Positions 52,113 through 61,620 of a stretch of 64,000 bases of DNA are shown here, piece after piece; positions within the stretch are counted from its first letter, which is position 1; every line of letters starts with the position of its first letter. Where the stretch lies: contig QJNS01000337.1 in NCBI GenBank assembly GCA_004154925.1, forward strand, positions 1 to 64,000, written 5' to 3'. The notes below the pieces were generated by a model, which saw nothing but the letters and a program-made list of their open reading frames with translations, made no database searches and had not been told where the DNA came from. The translations under genes and the position numbers were made by a program. The stretch is from Monosporascus cannonballus (Eukaryota; Ascomycota; Sordariomycetes; Xylariales).

Positions 52113-53187
52113 TCAGGAACGCCCCCAATGAATACCTGCATGCCAACCATGGGGTCCCAGATTGAGCATGACTTCTCGCTCAGAACCAGTTAGATGGCTG
52201 GACATCATACGTTTACCTTCTACCGAGGCCTGTGGTGTCTTGGATTTGAGCGCCACCTCGCCCTCCTTCACGACCTCATCCCGCTCCCAGAGGAGCGCAG
52301 CCGTAACAGCAATCGCCCCTCCTACGAACCAGAACCCAGCCTTGCGCAGCATACCGCCGAAGCTAAGGTTCTTTATCGTGGTCCGGTGCAGATACATCGC
52401 CCACAACAGCAGGGGAAGAGTGCCGACGTAGAGATCGTACCGCAATAAATTGGTCACCACCGCGGCTAGTTCGCCCGGCGCGGCTCCCGCGGGCGTCACG
52501 GTCGGAGAGGCGGTGACCGGGTACGGGACGAACGTCCGCGCGAGCGTGACGTCGTCGATGATTGGCTTCGGGCTCACGAACCCGGACCCGAGGACCGGGC
52601 GCAGCGGGGCGGGCAGCAGCGCGAGCGCGACGATGGGGAGGTGGGTCCCGACGCACAGCGTCAGCGCGAACTCGTAGATGCGGGACACGGCGACGCTGAA
52701 GGCGATGCCCGGGGTCGTCTCGCGGCCTTCGTTGTCGCGTGGCACCATGCTGCCCAAGAGGAAGTAGCCAGCGCGGTGCGCGGCCCACTGCGTGATAACG
52801 CTATACGGAGGAAACACCTGCCAGATGGGCCAGCCACTTGTAGTGCTGGTCGGCTGTGTGGCCGAACAGGCCCGGCGCGCACATGAGCAGCGCGGGCTTG
52901 AAGTGCGTCATGGTGATGGCGGAGGTCAGCAGGTCGAGGTCCCAAAGGTGGGCGAGGAGGGCGCGGCGGGTGCCGTCGCAGTTGCCGGCGGGCAGCCGCG
53001 CCGCGGGCGAGGTCAGCAGGTGCAGCGCGAGGTAGAGCGGCACGGCGCACGCGTAGGTGGCGATCTGTGCGAGGAAGCCGAGCACGGCCAGGGCGCTGAG
53101 TCCCCTGCGCGGGAGCGATCCTACCGTGGCATAGAAGCCGAAGGGGGAGTAGCCCACGAAAGCGGAGACGAGCGCATATTTACCCAA
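52113..53187 (-). CDS. Polytopic membrane protein, one apparent frameshift
   Basis: Two minus-strand frames join at an extra base in the GGG run at 52827-52829. Upstream, 53187 to about 52828 gives a hydrophobic protein (YALVSAFVGYSPFGFYATVG, YACAVPLYLALHLLTSP, DLDLLTSAITMTHFKPALLM, HYKWLA). Shifted by one base, it continues IWQVFPPYSVITQWAAHRAG, SRIYEFALTLCVG, LLRYDLYVGTLPLLLWAMYL and GFWFVGGAIAVTAALLWERD to the stop at 52113. No intron of plausible length fits, so this is a real frameshift or a sequence error. At least six hydrophobic segments are visible, giving about 358 residues if corrected. I recall similar proteins from fungal secondary-metabolite loci but cannot name a function. GC-rich. 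The true N-terminus may lie in an unseen upstream exon. Confidence 0.65.
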
Positions 53188-54448
53188 GAGTGCCTGGACG
53201 CGTGGCCTGTTAGTATTTTGGGCTGAGAGCAGTTGAGGGTGAGAGGCTTGCCATGATGAGCGCTGCTGAATGAGGCAAAATTACTATGAGTGATGAAGAC
53301 GACCACTGTCCACCGGAAGCGATGTGCTTCGATTCAATCCATATGCCTATAGTTGGTGAAAAGCAAGGCAACCGCCATTTGAGCTCTTCCAATGGGCGCC
53401 GAGAAATGAGAGCATCGTTAACTTCAACGTATGTTGGGGCTTGCACTCTTGAGAATCAGGTACACGGATATCGCATACAGATATCTAGCCGGAAATGAGG
53501 TTGGGGGGTGCTGAGGCCAAGACTCGGGGCCCTTTTCGTGTTCGGCAACATCGGGCGCTCGAATTACATGTTTATGCTAGTTTCCACTTGACGATAGCTT
53601 GACTGCTTCAGCTGCAACCATCCGTATATGCTAACAAGCAGAGTTTTTCTCGAGCAGAAATATAACATTTTCTATAAATCCGCGAGTCCCAACAGACGAG
53701 TGGTATCCGCCGACGAGGACTGTGGTGTGTGAGTTTCGGTGGTAGCCCAGTTTCCTCTTATATTATTTAAAGATATATATAAGTCATCAATCCCGCCCTG
53801 TGCATCTATAGATATATATTTACATATCATTGTTTCTGCAAGACCTGTGTACCATCGCAGTATGTATTATTGCTCTTCTATGTCAGCTATCATTTCACGT
53901 CCTATTTGCTACGGAATGAGGCTGTAGCATTTGGTCGGAGGCAGGTGGATGCTATCGCCCATATAGGGCCCATTAGAATGCAAGCCAGGGACTTGGAATT
54001 CCCTATCCTTTTTGGGACATGACAACTGGGTTACTGGATAACCTCTGTAGGCTGTTGAATAACCGGTGCCGCCCGTTTCAAGGAGTGAGGTCCCCAAGAA
54101 AAATAGCGAGGACATCGAGACAGCGCAGGGAAACCTGATTTTGCAGAGGCCGGTCGACAAGCACAAGGCACAAGACACTCTGGTGTCCCGTACCAGAAGA
54201 AAACATGGTTCCAGATCATGCTGTAAATCAGGCGAGGGCCGGCGTTAACACATGTACATCACCTCAGCCCCTTTTATACGATGTCCCGAGCACCAGTTAG
54301 ACATAAAGACGGGGCAGTAAAAGCCACCCTATACGGCCCAAGTGATAGATAGGTTCGTCTAAAGGCGTACGCCATCGCACATCTACACTCCCACCATCCA
54401 CTCGTCCATCCGTCTATCTACCCATCTATTTATTCATTTAGTATACCT
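53188..54448. other. Intergenic, no gene recognised
   Basis: Short shadow frames only. It holds the 3' end region of the dihydrouridine synthase gene and the possible 5' region of the membrane protein gene. AT-rich patches occur at 53755-53830. Confidence 0.5.
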
Positions 54449-56418
54449 CTACCCAGCAACAAGCTCGTCGATCGGCACGCTCGGCCGCTCCTTCTCGTGG
54501 ATGGTAAGGGGCTCGCCGATGCCATCCTTGCCGTCGGGTTTCAGGAGCTCCTCCTTGGGATTCGTCTCCGCGTTATTTCCCGCCTCACCACCACCGCCGC
54601 CGCCGCCGCTGCCGCCGGCGGAACCATTCGCGGTCGCGGCCTCCTGCTGCTGCTGTCTCTTCAGCTCCTTCCTGCTCAGCTGGATGCTGCCCTTGGCGAG
54701 CGCCTCCTTGGGCAGGGGCCTAACGATGGGCTGCGCGACCCACCACGGCCTCTTGCAGGCCCTGACGGTCGCGACGGAGCTCTCCGGGCCGGGGGAGGCG
54801 GCGGCGTCCTCATCTTCCTTCCCGATATCTCGGTTCCGTGGCTCTCCCTTCGCTTCCGCCGCCGCGGGCTCCGGCCTCGGCTCCGGCTCCGGCTCCTCGA
54901 CGCTCCCGCCGCCCGTCCTCTCGTACTCGACGAGGCCGCCCGCCACCCTCCGCTCGACCATGTCGAGGACGCGCTCGATGGCCGCCACGTCGCCGGCCTG
55001 GCACCGGGCCAGCGCGTCGCGGATGTCGGTGTGCCGGGAGACGAGGTGGCGGAGAAGGTGGAACAGGTGCGGGCGCACGGCGAGGAGGTTCGGTGACGTG
55101 GTCCTCTCCTGCTTTCCTGCACCGCGCTCGCCTACGCCCGCACAGCCGTCCTTCTTCCGCTTCTTTCGCGCGGGGCCCTCTTCTTCTCCTTCATTCTCTC
55201 CCCCCTCCTGTCGCTCGCGGAGCCAGGCCTCGTCGTCGCCCACCACGAACAGTGGCCGCCGCGCCGGCGGGTCCCGCTGCAGCGCGTACCGGTGCAGGAT
55301 GTCTAGGTACCGGCGGAAGACGGCGTCGACGCGCCAGCCGCCCTTGCCGTCCCTGCCGCGCCAGTACTCGCGGCCCTCCTGCCCGGGGGGCGGCGGCCGC
55401 GCGAAGAGGGCGGGGTTACTGAGGTTGCCCTCGGCGCTCATGACGGCGTCGGCGCCCGTCGCCTCGAGGCACCTCTCGAGGTCTCCGCGCTGGAGGATGT
55501 TGCCGTTGGCGAAGATGACGGTCTCCCGGGGTAGGTTGTCCCTCAGGTACCGGACGTAGTCCCAGTCCGCGAGGCCCGTCAGGTGGCCCTTCTGCTCCCT
55601 GCGCCGGCCGTGCACTGTGATTATGCTGGCGCCCGCCGCCAAGACGTTCCTGGCGTAGGCCAGCGTCTCTTCCTTGGTGTCGAGGATCCGTATCTTGGCC
55701 GTGACGGGTATGGGAAGGTTCTTGTGCAGAGTGTTGATGAGCTTGTATATGAGCTCCTGGTCCTCCTGTAGGAAGGCCCCGTAGTGGCCCTTCCGCGCGA
55801 TGCCCTGAGGACATCCTAAGTTGAGGTCGACTGCGTCGCAGTACGGGGCTGCCAGCCGTGCGGCGCCTAGTAGATGGGCGGGGTCGTTGGCGCAGAACTG
55901 CACGAAGAGGGGGCGGTCGAGGGACGGGTTACCGTCCAGGAACGGGATCGTCTCCGCGGGGGAGGCGGGAGAGGGTCGAGTGGCCTGAAAATGCGTGTCC
56001 CGGTATTTGGCAGTCTCTTCGAAGAGGCGCGCATGGAACATTGGCGTGTATGCTAACACCTTGGAGGTCTCGTTGGGAGTGAGGAAGGACCGAGTAAGCA
56101 TGCGCCACGCCTGCAATCCCCGAAAGCGTTCCGTTAGCATACTCGTGCGTAGTCGCGTAGAGGCGACGATAGGAAAAGACATACGAACTCTGACTGGTCA
56201 ACCATGGGAGCGACGACATATCTGGGGCTTCCGATGCTCTCGTAGAAAGCCCGCCCGTGCAGCTTGGGCCTGGAAGCCGTGGGCGTCTCAGCCGATGCGA
56301 GTCCGGCTGTATCCGAGGAGGCCATAGTCGTAGTTATACGTATGGAGGGAGTGGCGTATCTCCTTCGGTCTAGAAACCCCCAGCGGGGACCCTCCCAGCG
56401 CCTGATGGCCTTTCTCAC
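54449..56418 (-). CDS. DUS1: tRNA-dihydrouridine synthase, Dus1 type
   Basis: Reduces specific uridines in the tRNA D-loop (positions 16/17 for the Dus1 group) using FMN and NAD(P)H. Two exons, 56185-56418 and 54449-56110, are joined across a 74-base GT-AG intron (56111-56184) with a GCTAAC branch site. The product is 631 residues from ATG 56418, or 600 from the ATG at 56325. The stretch before the second ATG is Arg-rich and may be leader or a mitochondrial presequence. Motifs include YVVAPMVDQSEF (about 67-78, FMN site) and VDLNLGCPQGIARKGHYGAF with the catalytic Cys near 178. VTAKIRI (about 215), ITVHGRRREQKGH (about 242) and ANGNILQRGD (about 279) follow, then DAVMSAEGNLSNPALF (about 299). 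The C-terminal extension is long, Glu- and Gly-rich (a Gly run near 575), and keeps PWWVAQPIVRPLPKEALAKG. Open frames on the opposite strand are GC-driven shadows. Confidence 0.93.
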
Positions 56419-57727
56419 AACCTCCAGAGTGATTATCGTGATGGGGTGGTGATCGAGAGTGACATGACCACTTAGATGGCTTATTTAAGAATAAAAATAC
56501 GTGTCTTGCGAAGGTGAAGGATCGATTCTCGGATTTCCTTTTCCACTTTTTAGCGGACCCAGAGCTCCGATAAGGTTGGACTAAAAAGCTTCCCCACTGA
56601 GGGCACGGGAACTGGGATTCCCTTCGCTATATGATTGGAAGAGTGGAATATATATAGCTTAGAGTTGGCCTACTTGTTCAGGATTATATACAGACTTGAG
56701 AAGATTAACATTGGATCATGCTAATTTGCAACTCACTTATCATGCAGGCTTGTAGGAGTCCAGATATTTGCGTTGGACAGAATGAAAGCGCCATGCCAAT
56801 CAATTATTCACGCTATGTCCTAGGCCCATAAACCTGGTTCCAAGTTGAACTTTCTCCCCCTGAAAATGTCCAGTAGCTACAAATACAGCCTCCTTCGTGT
56901 GGGTCGTTAGAGTGTGCCCACGCTGTTGACAATGTCGAGACATAATACGTCTCTCGAGACCAAACCTCCTCAAGTCTCCGTCCGCCGCTCTTGCTTTTCG
57001 CGGCAAGGGGGGACGTGTATCCCTATCTGATCTCCTCCACCTGCAAAGTATATCTGCGTCGACTTTCATCTTCCCTTTCTTTTCTTCAAACGAGATCAAA
57101 CTGGACAGACATGATATCATGCATGATACCCGCCGAAGACCCATCAATGCCTTCAAACCCGAGATCCTGCAATCTCGGTCATCTTTTGTCTTCGTCTGCA
57201 TTTTATTCCGGCTCCAAGTCTGTAGAAACTCCGAAAGAGGACAGCGAGGAAATAATTCTTCGGTATTCTGTTTGAGTATGGTCGAGGGAGACGTCCACGG
57301 TAGAAGGAACAAAAGGAATGAAAGTACCATCCCACAACTAGCTGGCTGAGCTCATCATCCGTGTCCCACTCCGGCAATATCCCGCGAGGACGTCACTACA
57401 GTCTACGCTGCACACGCTGTTTTGGCGCCTCAACAATGCGATGGGTTCGTTCTAGCATCTCAACTGAAACCAGATGATACCTGACTGGGTACCTGCAAGT
57501 GCTGCCAGAATTGTGATTATAGCCATGATCAAATTGATCTCGGTCATTATTGTCAAACGACGGCAACAAACTTTGAAAAAAAAAAAAAACGCCTCGACAC
57601 CGTACTATGCTGAGCCGATTAGAACGCCGCTTGACTGGAAAAGGTTTCAAATACATGATTGCAGGTCTATCGCCCTTAATCGACAAGGAAATGACCACGG
57701 CCGAGATTTGTAGAGAAACGCTCGTCA
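56419..57727. other. Intergenic between DUS1 and the Bni4-like gene
   Basis: About 1.3 kb holding the 3' region of the Bni4-like gene and the DUS1 promoter. Includes an A13 run at 57577-57589. Open frames at 56800-57330 (minus) and 56991-57275 (plus) overlap each other and match nothing recognised. Confidence 0.55.
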
Positions 57728-60365
57728 TCAAAAAAAGTGAGTGTAAATCTTGGATGTTTCGTGAACTTCCATTTCCTGAACAGCCATGTCAGCTCAAGTC
57801 TCGGACCCGGGTTTGGGGAGGAAGTCAAGTACCATTTTAAAGGTGTTTAGTTCCTCCTTGATCTGTTGGGCAAGCATTGGGGTCAGGCGATTGCAGGTTG
57901 CAATATCACCCCGACGATCATACTCGCCGCTCGGCCACGTGTCGTAGAATACTATGCGGGGGCTGAAAGTAGCGTTGCGTTTAACGGGTCCCTGCGGCGT
58001 AACCGGAGCACTCTTTGTGTCTTGACGAAGGCGAAGAGCTGACATGAAATAATCCTCGCTGCCAATGGCGATCGAGCCATTCCGCTTCTGGGATTGACCG
58101 TCGTCCTTCGGCGTGCTAGGAGCGCTCGAGTTTGGTGAATCCGTGACAGTAGGGATCATGGGAAGATCAAATGCTGGAGTTGACGCTCCAGGGGATGGAC
58201 TTGGGGAATCGCTCCGAACTACGAACGTTGTAAGCGACAACCCATACGCCACATTCAGATAAACTTACTCTTCAAGATTCCCTTCCGTATCGTTGCAAGA
58301 ACCTCGGCTCTTTCTTTCTCACCGCCGACAATGCTCTTCCTAGCCGCAGAGCTACCGCTACCTGGACGGTCAGACATTAGGCTATCCGTCCTCGGCTTCG
58401 AGGCGTCAATTGAGTTTCTTTCCAAGCGGGGGAATCCTGTTCCACCTGCCTGCTGAGCATGGACGTCAGGGTTGACGTTTACCCGCTCACGCTCGGCCTC
58501 CGCCGTGATCATGGAAACGGCTGCGTGGGACGCATCCGTCGCGGCTGAATCAGCGGCCGGCGCCCCGATTACCGACTTGGGCCGGAACAACCCGACCAAA
58601 GAGCGGCTGCTCTTCTTCACCCCACGTCCCATTTTACGGAGCATGATGGATGCAGAAGAGGCGGTGGAGGAGACGGACAGGTTATCGGTTGAACCAGAAA
58701 AGAGCTTGGTCCCCGAGTATATACTGCTTCCTATGCCGCCTTCCTCCTGCTTCTGTGCAATTCGAGCCTGCTCCTCTTCGTATAGATCTTCCGGTCGAGG
58801 GTCCTTGTGCAGCCTATTGGGTTCGTTCGATAGCGCCGCCCTAGACGATTCGCCATCCTGACCCGTCACCTTCCTGAGCTCGGCTGCACTGCCGAACGAA
58901 AAGGCTCTGCGCAGTCTCGACGTCTTGCTCTTCGCCTTCCCTCCCTTTTCATTGATAGCGGCAAGTTGCTTGGCTGCAGGACTGGTCGCGCCAGGGCCAT
59001 GGGAGGATCCCGGTGGCGCAGGTTGGGCCCCCAGATTCTCGGAAGGGGCTGCAGCGCCCGATGACGGCCCTGTGGCCATGGTGACCGGATGCGACAATGG
59101 GGATGGACTGAGAACTCGCTTGCCGGAAACATCAGTCGAAGAGCTTCGGGGTGGCACGTTTACCAGCTTCGGATGGTCCTGAGAGGGCTTTTCCCCAGAG
59201 GTGGAGGATGTCGAGGCGGGGCTGTTCCCGGTGGGGACTGCAGATGTATTAGAGTTTCGATTGGGAGACTGCCGGTAGCAAAGAATGGTTAGCATACTAG
59301 CCAAGCAGTGAGCGGCAGATCACCACTCGATTGGGCAATTGCATCGCCTGATGCGGTATGGATTGGATCGCTCACCGACGATGGCCGGGAATTACTCGAC
59401 CGACTCGAGTCGAGACTTTCGGAGCTCCCACCCCGAGTGGGAATTAGATTCTTTTCCACAGCTGGAAGAGCGACAACCCGAGCAACAGCCTTCTGTTCCT
59501 TATCGAGGCTGCTCGTCTTTTTGCGACTTGTTGGCGCCTCCGCACGGAGAGAGTCTCCGACCTGCTTGAACTCCTGTGGGGTCATTGGGTTAGGGTAATT
59601 AGAGAAATCTATCGAGTGCAGACTGCGGCGTCGGAACCTCTTGACATCCTCCTCGCTACTCAGTCGGGGTACATGGATATCGTCTACTGAAGTACCTAGC
59701 ACGGTTCCATAGGGGGTATGTGGTCTGCTACTGGCAAGCTGTGCGGAGTTTCGAGGGATGGCCGCTTTCCGATCTGTTGTCATTGCTGGGTTGTAAAGAT
59801 GGACCACCGTAGCCATGCCAGAGCCCGAGGGCAGTGCAGAGCCAGGCGGCTGAGACGGCTGTTGCATGACGCCGTGTGAAGAATCCGTGTGTTTCGGTGC
59901 CGGGCGCCTATACCGCTCAGGAGAGGCTTTGGTGGCGGCAACCTGTGCAAAGGTTGGCTGGCCGGAGCCGGCTGATTGTGCGGAGAATTGGCGCACTGTC
60001 GAAGGCCGGGATACTGCGGCTGGACCCGTATCTACCATCTGGACGACAGGTTGGTTTGATGGTGACGTCGGTGCTTTATGACCCCCATATTGCTGCTGCC
60101 GTTGGCCATTGCTGGCAAGACTGGGGGTAGAAGTAAAGGCATAAGGCTGAATCGGACCTGCAGTGTTTCCACGGTAGGCTGTCTGGCCACCAACGTTGCC
60201 TGGCAGCTTACCGCTGAAACTATTCCGATGAGAATGACCCCCATACTGCTGGCCTGACGACGTTTGCGATGTTCCTGCCATGATGTCTGAGGCTGAACTC
60301 GGTCTGGTCTGGAGTATGGTTGTAGTTCCCGATTGTTGAGGGTAACCCTGGACAAGTGCGGCCAT
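57728..60365 (-). CDS. BNI4: Bni4-like protein phosphatase 1 scaffold
   Basis: Four exons on the minus strand: 59324-60365, 58269-59237, 57833-58218 and 57728-57775. GT-AG introns are 86, 50 and 57 bases. Coding length is 2,445 bases, giving 814 residues. The first 700 residues are low-complexity Ser/Pro/Gln-rich sequence with a basic patch (SKTSRLRRAFSFGSAAELRK) and KRFRRRSLHSIDFSNYPNPM. The C-terminus carries the family signature: RIVFYDTWPSGEYDRRGDIA, TCNRLTPMLAQQIKEELNTF, and EMEVHETSKIYTHFF encoded by a 48-base last exon. RIVF fits the RVxF-type PP1-docking motif. In yeast, Bni4 tethers the PP1 Glc7 and targets chitin synthase III to the bud neck; a septation or cell-wall role here is inference. 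The intron 1 acceptor (59238) was chosen because the nearer AG at about 59269 gives a stop. Confidence 0.9.
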
Positions 60366-61620
60366 GTTCGAAGTGCAAACTTCGAGGAGTGGCTTGTGGC
60401 GAGTGGCAAGCCACGATCACAATGATCCTGGTTTGCTGCACAGGCTTCTCCGATGATTGAAAGGACAGGAGTAGGCAGTAGATTCGAGTGCAGCGACAGA
60501 CGGTTCAACCCTATGTGTGTGATCTTGGTTAGCTGCTGATATGCAGTGTAAGGGGAGAAACGAGATCCACATCCCAGGGCAGTTTTAGCATTACTTTGTT
60601 CGTGTAAGAGAAGGGAGGGGAAGACATCTTGAACTATGCCATTAACATACGGAGCATATACCATGTGGTACACCCCGTCTGTCTACTGTTGCCTTACAAT
60701 TTTATTCACAATAATGTAACCAGTATCCGTGGAGAAGGACGGAGGTGATTGGTTGGATGAACACGTCGAGAAGAACTGAAGGACGCCTGCGACCGGAAGA
60801 GAAAAACGAATGATGATAATGCCCAGAAACAAGTTGACTATTACCGTTCACAAGTTTCCTGGCCGAATGTCGAGGATTCCTCAACGACTCAATACCGGAT
60901 GAGGGACGAGGGTAGATTCGCAGGATCCGACAGTTCCAGTAGACACGAAAGAAGGGGGCTCCGGGTCGGAAGATCTAGTGGGAATACATCGGAGGCGGGA
61001 CTACGTGTCTCGTCTTGTTCAGATTGGCGTCCCAAGGAAGGCAACAGTTTCTGTTTTTTCAGATTTTCTTTTTCTTTCTGTGATTAAATGAGCGTTAGAG
61101 GTTTATCCGTATTGCATAATCTCAGACAAGCAAAACAGCTTGAGAGGCAGACAGAGGGTTAGGGGGCGGAGAAGCGCATAGGTAGATAAACAGACTAGTA
61201 GGTAGCTAAATCATAGCGAAAAATGGTTCTTCAGGAAAAAATTCAAGGTCAGTGCTTACAGTTGAAAATGGAAATAACCGCTGTATGCTGTATGCACTGA
61301 TTGGATAATTCGCGTAGAGGGGGGATAACCGGTAGAGGAGAAGGAGATTGACGTGTGTGTTCTGGTGGGGAAAAGGAAGGAGAAGGGGAGAAGAAAGACA
61401 AGAGAGCAAGCAATTGCAGTCAATGATGCTATTCAGAGAGCGTGCGATGGAGAATGAGAGGAGATTGGGGGGGGATGGGGATAGGGATGGGGAAGAGAAA
61501 AGAATACTACAAGGAAGGGGAAGCAAGTGAGTGATGAATCCACAGTGCAGTGCTATGCAGTACAGCGCTTGTTGGTTGATGGATGTCGGGGGTGAGTGAA
61601 TGAATTAAAAAGTTCTAATG
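60366..61620 (-). promoter_or_regulatory. Upstream region of the Bni4-like gene, CT-rich
   Basis: No protein-coding gene is recognised. 61340-61530 is strongly purine-rich on the plus strand, i.e. pyrimidine-rich (TTCTCTTCCCCATCCC type) on the coding strand, a common core-promoter feature near fungal transcription starts. If it marks the start, the mRNA leader is about 1 kb and includes several upstream ATGs. Confidence 0.5.

Noticed and set aside
54501..55559. 352-codon open frame on the plus strand opposite DUS1
   Set aside because: GC-rich shadow of the conserved Dus1 exon; low-complexity Ser/Arg/Pro text with no family motif.
56800..57330. 176-codon minus-strand frame upstream of DUS1
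   Set aside because: No recognisable domain, overlaps other random frames, and occupies the expected promoter and 3' UTR interval.
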